Below are positions 26,951 through 34,950 of a stretch of DNA of 64,000 nucleotides, in pieces (the first letter of the stretch is position 1; the number at the start of each line of letters is the position of its first letter). The stretch is from Herbaspirillum sp. ST 5-3 (GTDB lineage Bacteria; Pseudomonadota; Gammaproteobacteria; Burkholderiales; Burkholderiaceae_D): positions 62,001 through 126,000 of the forward strand of contig NZ_STGI01000010.1 of NCBI RefSeq assembly GCF_004804275.1, given 5' to 3'. Both the position numbers and the translations under genes were made by a program. A model generated the notes under the pieces. That model saw only the letters and a list, made by a program, of their open reading frames with translations, was not told the origin of the DNA and did no database searches.

Positions 26951-27508
26951 TCACACGTCCCGCTTGCGATCCTTTTCCCACAGCACATCGCTTCCGCCGG
27001 CAAACCGGTTCAATACGCGCGACAGCACGAACAACAGGTCCGACAGGCGGTTCATGTAATGCCGCAGGTTGTCATTGATTGTTTCGGTATTGCCCAGCGT
27101 GACGATCGCGCGTTCGGCGCGCCGGCACACGGTGCGGCACACATGCGCCAGGGCCGCGCCACGCGAGCCTGCTGGCAGAATGAATTCCTTCAGGCGCGGC
27201 AGATCGGCATTGTATTTTTCCAGCAGCGTGTCGAGGCGCGCGACTTGCGCTTCGGTGATCAGGGTGTAGCCGGGGATGCACAATTCGCCGCCCAGGTCGA
27301 ACAGGTCGTGCTGTATCGTGACCAGTTCTTCGCGCAGTTCCGGCGGCAATTCCTCGCACATGAGCAAGCCGATATGGGAATTCAGCTCGTCCACCTCGCC
27401 CATTGCGTGAATGCGCAGGCTGTCCTTGCTCACTCGGCTGCCGTCGCCGAGTCCCGTGGTGCCGTTGTCGCCGGTGCGTGTGGCGATTTTGGAAAGTCGA
27501 TTGCCCAT
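26951..27508 (-). CDS. Cob(I)alamin adenosyltransferase, PduO type
   Basis: A 185-residue ATP:cob(I)alamin adenosyltransferase forming adenosylcobalamin. The N-terminal ATP-binding loop KIATRTGDNGTTGLGDGSRVSKD and the C-terminal CRRAERAIVTLG and YMNRLSDLLFVLSR motifs are those of the PduO trimeric family. It is a stand-alone gene divergent from the FAD-oxidase gene and convergent with folE2. No B12-dependent enzyme is encoded in this window. Confidence 0.94.
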   Translation of the reverse strand: MGNRLSKIATRTGDNGTTGLGDGSRVSKDSLRIHAMGEVDELNSHIGLLMCEELPPELREELVTIQHDLFDLGGELCIPGYTLITEAQVARLDTLLEKYNADLPRLKEFILPAGSRGAALAHVCRTVCRRAERAIVTLGNTETINDNLRHYMNRLSDLLFVLSRVLNRFAGGSDVLWEKDRKRDV

Positions 27509-27605
27509 GTTCGTCGAAGCGTAAAGGTAAAGACCAGAGGATAAGCCAAAATTGCGAGGGGTGGTGTCATCTCCATGTCAATGTACGGGGATTACCCCCG
27601 CGCGG

Positions 27606-27611
27606 TAGAAT
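27606..27611 (+). promoter_or_regulatory. Putative -10 box for the FAD-linked oxidase gene
   Basis: TAGAAT lies 20 nt before the ATG at 27632, following a small CGGGG-ATTA-CCCCG hairpin. No convincing -35 is seen, so the call rests on the -10 match and on position. Confidence 0.3.
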
Positions 27612-27631
27612 CGGAAAAAACGGAGACGACC

Positions 27632-29041
27632 ATGAATCACTTCAGCCAGCCGACGGTATCGAAAAGACCTCTTCCCGAAGAGCTTGCGCTTGCGCTCGGC
27701 ACCTTGTTCGAAGACCGCTTTTCCGTCTCGGAGGCCATGCGCGCGCATCATGGACGCGACGAATCTTCCTATGATCCGATGTTGCCCGATGCGGTGGTAT
27801 TCGCACAGACGACCGAGGAAGTGGCGGAGGTGGTGAAGCTGTGCAGCAACTATGACGTGCCTATCATTCCCTACGGCACCGGCACTTCGCTGGAGGGCCA
27901 CGTGCTGGCCTTGCGCGGTGGTGTGACCATCGATCTGTCGCAGATGAATCAGGTATTGGCGGTGCATGCGGAGGACCAGACGGCGACGGTGCAGGCTGGC
28001 GTTACGCGCAAGCAATTGAACCAGGAGATCAAGGATACCGGCCTGTTTTTCCCGATCGATCCTGGCGCCGATGCATCGCTCGGCGGCATGGCGGCGACGC
28101 GCGCGTCCGGCACCAATGCCGTGCGTTACGGCACCATGCGGGAAAACACGCTCGCCTTGACCGTCGTCACCGCGGACGGCCGCATCATCAAGACCGGCAC
28201 CCGCGCCAGGAAGTCGTCGGCCGGTTACGATCTCACGCGCATTTTTGTCGGCAGCGAAGGCACGCTCGGCATCATCACCGAAATCACCGTGCGGCTGTAT
28301 CCGCAGCCGGAAGCCGTGTCGGCAGCCGTGTGCTCTTTCCCGAGCACGGCCGACGCAGTCAACACGGTCATCCAGACCATCCAGATGGGTGTGCCCATTG
28401 CGCGCGTCGAATTCATCGACGAGAGCGCCGTGCGTTCCATCAACGCCTACGACAAGATGAGCCTGCCCGAAAAACCGCTGCTGCTGTTCGAATTCCACGG
28501 CAGCGAAAACGGCGTGAAGGAAAACGCGCAAACCGTGCAGGAAATCGCGGCGGAACACAATGCCAGCGGTTTCGAATGGGCAACGCGCCCGGAAGATCGT
28601 TCACGCCTGTGGGCGGCGCGCCACAACGCCTATTTCGCCATGCTGCAGATGCGACCGGGCGGGCGTGCGATCACCACCGATTGCTGCGTGCCGATATCGC
28701 GCCTGGCCGAGTGCATACTCGATACTCAGGCTGATTGTGAAAAGAATGACATGATTTATGCCATCGTCGGCCACGTCGGTGACGGCAATTTTCATGTCCT
28801 GATGATGGTCGATCCGCATGACGCGGACGACGTGGCCAAGGCCGAAGGCATCAACGCACGCATGGTGGCGCGGGCAATTTCAATGGACGGGACCTGCACC
28901 GGGGAGCATGGGGTGGGACTGCACAAGATGGACTTTCTGGTGCAGGAGCATGGGCCGGCGGCAATTGAGACAATGCGCGCGCTCAAGCATGCATTTGATC
29001 CCAAAAACATGTTGAACCCCGGTAAAATCATCCACTGGTAG
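27632..29041 (+). CDS. FAD-linked oxidase, D-lactate/glycolate dehydrogenase-like
   Basis: A 469-residue flavoprotein of the GlcD/DLD group. The PCMH FAD domain carries IIPYGTGTSLEGH, PIDPGADASLGGMAATRASGTNAVRYGTMREN and FVGSEGTLGIITEITV. The C-terminal substrate domain has GHVGDGNFHVLMM and TGEHGVGLHKM with the expected His residues. It probably oxidises a D-2-hydroxy acid and passes electrons to quinone or cytochrome. The ATG at 27632 has GGAG six bases upstream; an in-frame ATG at 27575 lies before the SD. It is a paralogue of glcD 1.3 kb downstream, separated by a hairpin repeat and a LysR gene. Confidence 0.9.
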   Translation: MNHFSQPTVSKRPLPEELALALGTLFEDRFSVSEAMRAHHGRDESSYDPMLPDAVVFAQTTEEVAEVVKLCSNYDVPIIPYGTGTSLEGHVLALRGGVTIDLSQMNQVLAVHAEDQTATVQAGVTRKQLNQEIKDTGLFFPIDPGADASLGGMAATRASGTNAVRYGTMRENTLALTVVTADGRIIKTGTRARKSSAGYDLTRIFVGSEGTLGIITEITVRLYPQPEAVSAAVCSFPSTADAVNTVIQTIQMGVPIARVEFIDESAVRSINAYDKMSLPEKPLLLFEFHGSENGVKENAQTVQEIAAEHNASGFEWATRPEDRSRLWAARHNAYFAMLQMRPGGRAITTDCCVPISRLAECILDTQADCEKNDMIYAIVGHVGDGNFHVLMMVDPHDADDVAKAEGINARMVARAISMDGTCTGEHGVGLHKMDFLVQEHGPAAIETMRALKHAFDPKNMLNPGKIIHW

Positions 29042-29164
29042 CGATTCGGTCTGCAAACCTACTGCGCGACGCAATCTCACATCTGCGATGCTCGTCGTAC
29101 CGCAGTACGACTGCGCTTCTCGATGCGACCTTGTGTCGCTCGCTACGGTTTTCAGACCGAATCG
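29042..29164. repeat. Structured hairpin repeat, copy 1 of 2
   Basis: A 123-bp element starting right after the FAD-oxidase stop. Perfect 12-nt outer arms (29042-29053 and 29153-29164) enclose nested pairing and a central CGTAC/GTACG hairpin with a CGCA loop. It shares the blocks CTACTGCGCG, CTGCGATGCTC, CGTAC...GTACG, TGCGCTTCTCG and GCTCGC-ACG-TTTTCA, in order, with the element at 52557-52687. It may also act as a terminator. No transposase is nearby. Confidence 0.75.
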
Positions 29165-29195
29165 GTGGCCGCTCATCTTACTTCGAGTTTTCATT

Positions 29196-30086
29196 ATGGC
29201 TATACGCCTCCCTCCGGTTCATGCCCTGTCCGCCTTCGAAGCGGCAGCCCGTCACGGTTCCTTCGCTGTCGCTGCCGAAGAGTTGTGCATCACGCCCTCG
29301 GCCTTGTCGCACCGCATACGCTTGCTGGAGGACTTTGTCGGTGAACGCTTGTTCCTGCGCGATGGCCGGGCGGTCAGTCTGTCCGAGTTCGGGCGGCGCT
29401 ATCTGGATGTGGTGAAGGCGGCGCTGCGTACCTTGACCGATTTCCCCTTGCCGCACCGGAGCGCGCCTGCACAACCGCGCATCAAGGTCACGGTGCCGCC
29501 GACGTTTGCGCGATGCCTGCTGGTGCCGCGCCTCGAAGAATTCTCCAACTTGCATCCGGAAATCGTGATCGAGCTTTTCCTGTCGGTGCCGTTGTACGAC
29601 TTGAGCCTGTCGGAGAGCGACGTCGAGGTGCGTTTCGGCGCCGGCAAGTATCCGGATATCGTGACTGAAAAACTGTTCGAGGAACCGACCTTCACCGTCG
29701 CCAATCCCAAGTACCTGGAGAAGATCGGCGGCCTGAAAGTGCCGGCCGATCTTCAAAAGGCGACGCTGCTGCGCTCGGCGCTTGAACCCTGGCAACCCTG
29801 GTTTGAAGTCGCGGGCCTGGATTGGCCTGAGCCCTCGGTCGGCCTGCGCTTCGACGACCTCGGCTTGCTGCTGGAAGCGGTGCGGCACGGCCTTGGTGTC
29901 GGACTGACGCGGCAACACTTCGCGCAGAATCAGATAGCCAGTGGCGAGGTGGTGCAGGTGTTCCCCAATATCGCCTTGAAAACACCGCCGCATGCGTATT
30001 ACGTGGTGTATGAGCAGCATGTGCGCGATCGGCCCGAGGTCGGCGCTTTCGTCGACTGGCTGCTGAAAACGTTCCGCACGGCGTGA
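29196..30086 (+). CDS. LysR-family transcriptional regulator, GcvA-like
   Basis: A 296-residue regulator. The N-terminal helix-turn-helix is RLPPVHALSAFEAAARHGSFAVAAEELCITPSALSHRIRLLEDFVGERLFLRDGRAVSLSEFGRRYL, the GcvA/AmpR-like subtype. The C-terminal effector domain follows (PRIKVTVPPTFARCLLVPRLEEFSNLHPEI). The ATG at 29196 is chosen because the longer frame runs back through the hairpin repeat. It sits between two FAD-oxidase loci and reads toward glcDEF, so it is a candidate regulator of either; this is inference from position. Confidence 0.93.
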   Translation: MAIRLPPVHALSAFEAAARHGSFAVAAEELCITPSALSHRIRLLEDFVGERLFLRDGRAVSLSEFGRRYLDVVKAALRTLTDFPLPHRSAPAQPRIKVTVPPTFARCLLVPRLEEFSNLHPEIVIELFLSVPLYDLSLSESDVEVRFGAGKYPDIVTEKLFEEPTFTVANPKYLEKIGGLKVPADLQKATLLRSALEPWQPWFEVAGLDWPEPSVGLRFDDLGLLLEAVRHGLGVGLTRQHFAQNQIASGEVVQVFPNIALKTPPHAYYVVYEQHVRDRPEVGAFVDWLLKTFRTA

Positions 30087-30389
30087 ATTCGCATCGCGCT
30101 TCGCCGGAGCCTTGGCTGTCCTGCGGCGAACAGAGCTTGATATCGTTTCAACAAGTGCGGCCGAAAGCTTTCTCGGCGCGATGCAGGCTTGCATCATTCC
30201 GCGCATAATTGTGCTGGCCGACTCTTGGTCATGCAGAAATGGCAAGCCGTCAGATTGTGCACGGCGACTCGCCTGAAAAATATTCACCGCACGGGGCAAA
30301 GCTTTTCAGGCGCATAAGCGATGCAATAAGCACCCGTCGGCAAGGGATTTCGCTACACTCTTGCGAGCCGAACCAGTCAGGAACAGGAC
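30087..30389. other. Intergenic region between LysR gene and glcD
   Basis: In these 303 nt no gene was found. A 16-nt palindrome (GATGCA-GGCT-TGCATC, about 30180-30195) could be part of a LysR-type site upstream of glcD. A TACACT at 30354-30359 is a possible -10 element about 30 nt before glcD. No strong terminator for the LysR gene was recognised. Confidence 0.35.
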
Positions 30390-31877
30390 ATGAACGCCCC
30401 CTCCCAGATTCAATTCACAATCGAACGTCAGCGCGAAGTCGTCAGCGCCCTGCGCGCACTTCTGCCCGAAGCGTGCGTGTTGTTCAATGAAGAAGACACC
30501 CGGCCTTATGAATGCGACGGCCTTGCGGCGTATCGCCAGTTGCCGATGGTGGTGGTCCTGCCCCAGACCGAGGCGCAGGTGATTGCCATCCTCAACACCT
30601 GCCGCGAACTCAAGGTGCCGATCGTGCCGCGCGGTGCAGGCACCGGTCTCTCGGGTGGCGCGATGCCGATTGCCGATGGCGTGGTGCTCTCGACCGCCAG
30701 GTTCAACAAGATCGTCAAGCTCGACCCATATTCCCGTACCGCGGTGGTGCAGCCGGGCGTGCGCAACCTCGCGATTTCCGACGCGGCCGCTGCGTACGAC
30801 TTGTACTACGCGCCCGATCCCTCGTCGCAGATCGCCTGCACGATCGGCGGCAACGTCGCGGAAAACTCCGGTGGCGTGCACTGCCTGAAATACGGCTTGA
30901 CGGTCCACAACGTATTGCGTGTGCGCATGGTCACCATCGAGGGCGAGGTGGTTGAACTTGGCAGCGAGGCATTGGATGCGGCCGGACTCGATCTGCTGGC
31001 GGTATTCATCGGCTCCGAAGGCATGCTTGGCGTGGTCACCGAGGTGACCGTCAAGCTGGTGCCGAAGCCGCAATCGGCACGCGTGATCATGGCGTCCTTC
31101 GACGACGTGGTGAAGGGCGGCGACGCGGTCGCCGAGGTGATTGCGGCAGGCATCATCCCCGCCGGGCTGGAGATGATGGACAGGACATCCTCGCGCATGG
31201 TCGAGCCTTTCGTGAATGCCGGCTATGACACCGAAGCGGCAGCGATCCTGCTGTGCGAATCCGATGGCATGCCGGAGGAGGTGGAAGAGGAAATTGCCCG
31301 CATGAGCGAGGTGTTGAAGTCCTCCGGCGCGACCGCCATCGCAGTGTCGCAGAACGAGGCAGAGCGCCTGAAGTTCTGGTCCGGCCGCAAGAACGCCTTC
31401 CCCGCCGCAGGACGCATTTCACCCGACTACTACTGCATGGACGGCACCATTCCGCGCAAGCGCCTGGCCGAAGTCCTGATCGCGATTACCGAGATGGAAG
31501 GCAAGTATGGCCTGCGCTGCGCCAACGTCTTCCATGCCGGCGACGGCAATCTGCATCCGCTGATCCTGTTCGATGCCAACAAGCCCGGCGAGTTTGAGCG
31601 CGCCGAGGCATTCGGCGCCGACATCCTCGAATTGTGCGTGAAGGTCGGCGGCACCATTACCGGCGAACATGGCGTGGGCATCGAGAAGATCAATTCGATG
31701 TGCGTGCAGTTCTCGCCGAAGGAACTGGAGGCATTCGTCGCAGTCAAGCGTGCCTTCGACGCAGCATTCCTGTTGAACCCCGACAAGGCGATCCCGACGC
31801 TGAACCGTTGTGCCGAGTTCGGCAAGATGCGCGTGAGCGGCGGACAAATGAAGTTTGCGCATCTTCCGCGTTTTTAG
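30390..31877 (+). CDS. glcD: Glycolate oxidase subunit GlcD
   Basis: The 495-residue FAD-binding catalytic subunit oxidising glycolate (or D-lactate) to the 2-oxo acid. The FAD motifs are IVPRGAGTGLSGGAMP, YYAPDPSSQIACTIGGNVAENSGGVHCLKYG and FIGSEGMLGVVTEVTV; the C-terminal substrate domain has FHAGDGNLHPLILFD and TITGEHGVGIEK. It is followed by glcE after 8 nt and then glcF, so all three subunits of the membrane-associated enzyme are present. The malate synthase and permease genes usual in glc operons are absent. Confidence 0.95.
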   Translation: MNAPSQIQFTIERQREVVSALRALLPEACVLFNEEDTRPYECDGLAAYRQLPMVVVLPQTEAQVIAILNTCRELKVPIVPRGAGTGLSGGAMPIADGVVLSTARFNKIVKLDPYSRTAVVQPGVRNLAISDAAAAYDLYYAPDPSSQIACTIGGNVAENSGGVHCLKYGLTVHNVLRVRMVTIEGEVVELGSEALDAAGLDLLAVFIGSEGMLGVVTEVTVKLVPKPQSARVIMASFDDVVKGGDAVAEVIAAGIIPAGLEMMDRTSSRMVEPFVNAGYDTEAAAILLCESDGMPEEVEEEIARMSEVLKSSGATAIAVSQNEAERLKFWSGRKNAFPAAGRISPDYYCMDGTIPRKRLAEVLIAITEMEGKYGLRCANVFHAGDGNLHPLILFDANKPGEFERAEAFGADILELCVKVGGTITGEHGVGIEKINSMCVQFSPKELEAFVAVKRAFDAAFLLNPDKAIPTLNRCAEFGKMRVSGGQMKFAHLPRF

Positions 31878-31885
31878 AGAATCTT

Positions 31886-32953
31886 ATGGATCAGGCATTG
31901 CAACAATTCCGCGACCGGATCGCCTCGGCATCGGTCAGCAAGACTCCGCTGCGCATTCGCGGTGGCGGCAGCAAGGACTGGTATGGCCAGGACTTGCAAG
32001 GCGAGCTCCTCGACACGCGTGCGTATTCAGGCATCGTTGCCTACGAACCGACCGAACTGGTGATCACGGCGCGCTGCGGCACGCCTCTGGCCGAGATCGA
32101 GGCCGCGCTCGCCGAGCGCAATCAGATGCTCGCCTTCGAGCCGCCGCGCTTCAGCCCCGATTCCACCATCGGCGGCGTGATCGCCGCCGGCCTGTCGGGC
32201 CCGCGCCGTCAGGCGGTTGGCGCGGTGCGCGACTTTGTGCTCGGCGCCGTGCTCATGGATGGCAATGGCGAGATGCTGCGCTTCGGCGGTCAGGTGATGA
32301 AGAACGTCGCCGGTTATGACGTCTCGCGCATGCTCGTCGGTTCGCTCGGCATGCTCGGCCTGATCCTGGAAGTGTCCTTGAAGGTGCTGCCCAAGCCCTT
32401 CCACGAAACCACGCTGCGCTTCGAAATGCGCAAGACCGAATCCATCGAGCAACTCAACAAATGGGGCGGCCAGCCGCTGCCGATTTCCGCCAGTGCCTGG
32501 CATGGCGGCGTGCTCATCGTGCGCTTGTCCGGTGCCGAGTCAGCGGTCAAGGCGGCCATGCAAAAAATGGGCGGCGAAGAGGAGGCGCAGGCGGATGTGT
32601 TCTGGAATGAGCTGCGCGACCACAGCAATCAGTACTTCAGCGCGACCAATGGCCCGACTGCCTTGTGGCGCCTGTCGGTGCCGTCGACCATTCCGCCGCT
32701 GGCGCTGGAAGGCGAGCACCTGATCGAATGGGGCGGCGCGCAACGCTGGTTGAGAACGGAGCTCGATGCGGCCACGATCCGCTCGGTGGTCACGCAAGTC
32801 GGCGGCCACGCGACACTGTTCCGCGGCGGCGACAAGAGCGTCGGCGTCTTTCATCCGCTGGTGCCGCCGCTCGCCAGGGTTCATCGCAATCTCAAGAATG
32901 CATTTGATCCGTCCGGCATATTCAATCCGGGACGGATGTACAAAGAGTTTTGA
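31886..32953 (+). CDS. glcE: Glycolate oxidase subunit GlcE
   Basis: A 355-residue FAD-binding-domain protein, a truncated relative of GlcD. Visible are PLRIRGGGSKDWYG near the start, PPRFSPDSTIGGVIAAGLSGPRRQAVGAVRDFVLG and GYDVSRMLVGSLGMLGLI. The start ATG at 31886 has AGAGA just upstream and follows glcD by 8 nt; longer frames overlap glcD extensively and are rejected. It ends 2 nt before glcF. Confidence 0.94.
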   Translation: MDQALQQFRDRIASASVSKTPLRIRGGGSKDWYGQDLQGELLDTRAYSGIVAYEPTELVITARCGTPLAEIEAALAERNQMLAFEPPRFSPDSTIGGVIAAGLSGPRRQAVGAVRDFVLGAVLMDGNGEMLRFGGQVMKNVAGYDVSRMLVGSLGMLGLILEVSLKVLPKPFHETTLRFEMRKTESIEQLNKWGGQPLPISASAWHGGVLIVRLSGAESAVKAAMQKMGGEEEAQADVFWNELRDHSNQYFSATNGPTALWRLSVPSTIPPLALEGEHLIEWGGAQRWLRTELDAATIRSVVTQVGGHATLFRGGDKSVGVFHPLVPPLARVHRNLKNAFDPSGIFNPGRMYKEF

Positions 32954-32955
32954 CC

Positions 32956-34188
32956 ATGCAAACCAATCTCGCTGATTTCATCAGGAACACGCGCGCCGGT
33001 GATGAAGCCGACGCGATCCTTCGCAAGTGCGTGCACTGCGGATTTTGCACCGCCACCTGCCCAACGTATCAGTTGCTCGGCGATGAACTCGACGGCCCGC
33101 GCGGCCGTATCTACCTGATCAAGCAGGTTCTCGAAGGCAAGCCGGCCACCGCCAAGACGCTATCCCACCTGGATCGTTGCCTGACCTGCCGCAATTGCGA
33201 ATCGACCTGCCCGTCGGGTGTGCAATACGGCCGCCTGGTCGACATCGGCCGCAAGATCGTCGAAGAGCAGGTGAAGCGCCCCATGTCGCAACGCATCGTG
33301 CGCGCGGTATTGAAGGAAGCCTTGCCGCGCAAATGGTTGTTCACGCCCGCGATGAAGACCGGCCAGCTGATGCGGCCCTTGCTGCCCAAGTCCCTGCGCA
33401 ACAAGGTCCCCGCGCGGCAGAGCGCCGGCACTTGGCCGAAGGCGGAACACGCGCGCAAGATGCTGCTGCTCGACGGCTGCGTGCAGCCTGCGATGGCACC
33501 CAATATCAATGCCGCCACCGCACGCGTGCTGGACGCGCTCGGCGTGCAATTGATCGTGGCGCCGAAGGAAGGCTGCTGCGGCGCGATCCGTTTTCACATG
33601 AATGATCAGGATGGCGGCCTCAACGACATGCGCAACAATATCGACGCATGGTGGCCCTACGTGGAAGGCGGTGTTGAAGCAATCGTGATGACGGCCTCGG
33701 GTTGCGGCGTGACGGTCAAGGAATACGGCCATCTGCTTGCGCATGACGAGAAGTACGCGGCGAAGGCGAAACGCATTTCGGAACTGACGAAAGACCTGAG
33801 TGAAATCCTGCCGCCCTTCGAGCAGGCATTGCAGCAGAAGCTGGATGGGAAAATCAAGCAGCGCGTTGCCTATCACCCACCGTGCAGCTTGCAACACGGC
33901 CAGCAGATTCGCGGCAAGGTGGAAGGAGTATTGCGCGCGGTGGGTGTCGACGTCAGCCTGTGCAAGGATAGCCACCTTTGCTGCGGCTCCGCAGGCACTT
34001 ATTCGGTCACCCAGCCGGAGCTGGCCTACAAGCTGCGCGACAACAAGATTGCGAACCTGGAAGCGACCAGGCCGGAGATGATCGTGTCCGCCAATATCGG
34101 CTGCCTCACGCACCTGCAATCGGGGACCGAGACGCCGGTCAAACACTGGATTGAATTGATCGACAAGGCATTGCTCGCGGCTCGCTGA
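32956..34188 (+). CDS. glcF: Glycolate oxidase iron-sulfur subunit GlcF
   Basis: A 410-residue electron-transfer subunit. Two 4Fe-4S motifs are seen: CVHCGFCTATCPTY and CLTCRNCESTCPSG. Two CCG-type domains follow (GCCGAIRFHMND and CCGSAGTYSVTQPELA regions). It is expected to pass electrons from the flavin subunits to quinone. The ATG at 32956 is preferred to an in-frame TTG two codons upstream that overlaps the glcE stop. Confidence 0.95.
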   Translation: MQTNLADFIRNTRAGDEADAILRKCVHCGFCTATCPTYQLLGDELDGPRGRIYLIKQVLEGKPATAKTLSHLDRCLTCRNCESTCPSGVQYGRLVDIGRKIVEEQVKRPMSQRIVRAVLKEALPRKWLFTPAMKTGQLMRPLLPKSLRNKVPARQSAGTWPKAEHARKMLLLDGCVQPAMAPNINAATARVLDALGVQLIVAPKEGCCGAIRFHMNDQDGGLNDMRNNIDAWWPYVEGGVEAIVMTASGCGVTVKEYGHLLAHDEKYAAKAKRISELTKDLSEILPPFEQALQQKLDGKIKQRVAYHPPCSLQHGQQIRGKVEGVLRAVGVDVSLCKDSHLCCGSAGTYSVTQPELAYKLRDNKIANLEATRPEMIVSANIGCLTHLQSGTETPVKHWIELIDKALLAAR

Positions 34189-34290
34189 TATTCCGGCTGC
34201 GAATAATTGCCATGATGAATCGTGATTGGATTGATGACTGGTGCCTCCCTATACTGTGATCAAGCAGGTTGATCGTTGAAAGGAAGCATC

Positions 34291-34404
34291 ATGAGTATCG
34301 TACCAGTCGTTGTTATCGGATCCTTGGTTGTGTTGGTTGTCGTTGAGGCGTTTGCATTCGGTTTCGTTAAAGGGAAGAAGCCTGACGGGCATGTGCGCAA
34401 CTGA
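34291..34404 (+). CDS. Small single-helix membrane protein (37 aa), unknown
   Basis: A short frame with a strong SD (AAAGGA at 34279-34284, six bases from the ATG). It encodes a hydrophobic helix, VPVVVIGSLVVLVVVEAFAF, then a basic tail GFVKGKKPDGHVRN. The region is intergenic between glcF and the convergent gpx gene, and a strong terminator follows 34 nt after the stop, so a self-contained small transcript is plausible. No family was recognised. Protein-coding status rests on SD, hydrophobicity and terminator only. Confidence 0.6.
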   Translation: MSIVPVVVIGSLVVLVVVEAFAFGFVKGKKPDGHVRN

Positions 34405-34437
34405 CAATGCGCTGCCAACAAGGGGAAAGGGAGTGGG

Positions 34438-34466
34438 CAAATGGGCGGATGACGCCCATTTGTTTT
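34438..34466. terminator. Rho-independent terminator between small membrane protein and gpx
   Basis: CAAATGGGCG (34438-34447) and CGCCCATTTG (34453-34462) form a perfect 10-bp stem with a GATGA loop, followed by TTTTATT. The T-run overlaps the end of the convergent gpx gene. It terminates the small plus-strand transcript and may act weakly in reverse. Confidence 0.85.
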
Positions 34467-34950
34467 ATTCAGCGAGTAGCTTCTCGATATCCCGCATCAA
34501 TTCCTTCGGCTCGGTCTGCGGTGCGTAACGCTTGTACACCGTGCCATCCTTCCTCACCAGGAACTTGGTGAAATTCCATTTGATTGCTTCCGAGCCCATG
34601 AGTCCGCGCGCCTCGCTCTTCAAGTGCTTGAAGAGCGGATGCGCATTGGCGCCGTTCACATCGATCTTGTCGAAGAGCGGGAAGCTGACGCCATAATTCT
34701 TCTCGCAGAAAGCACCGATTTCATCCGCTGTGCCGGGCTCCTGCGCGCCGAACTGATTGCAGGGAAAGCCGAGCACTTCCACGCCCTTGTCCTTGAACTG
34801 CTCATAGACGGCTTCCAGTCCCTTGTATTGCGGCGTGAAGCCGCAATTGCTCGCCGTATTGACGATCAGCAGGACCTTGCCGCGATACTTTTTCAGATCG
34901 ACCGGCTTGCCGTCGAGGCTTGTTGCGTTGAAGTCGTAAACAGTCGTCAC
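34465..34950 (-). CDS. gpx: Glutathione peroxidase family (thiol peroxidase) protein
   Basis: A 161-residue thioredoxin-fold peroxidase. The peroxidatic Cys36 is in NTASNCGFTPQ; LGFPCNQFGAQEPG and the KWNFTKFLV motif supply the Gln, Trp and Asn of the active-site tetrad. It uses Cys, not selenocysteine. It may use thioredoxin rather than glutathione, as many bacterial members do. Its ATG overlaps the pilU stop by 4 nt, so it is cotranscribed with the pilus retraction ATPase gene. Confidence 0.94.
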   Translation of the reverse strand: MTTVYDFNATSLDGKPVDLKKYRGKVLLIVNTASNCGFTPQYKGLEAVYEQFKDKGVEVLGFPCNQFGAQEPGTADEIGAFCEKNYGVSFPLFDKIDVNGANAHPLFKHLKSEARGLMGSEAIKWNFTKFLVRKDGTVYKRYAPQTEPKELMRDIEKLLAE

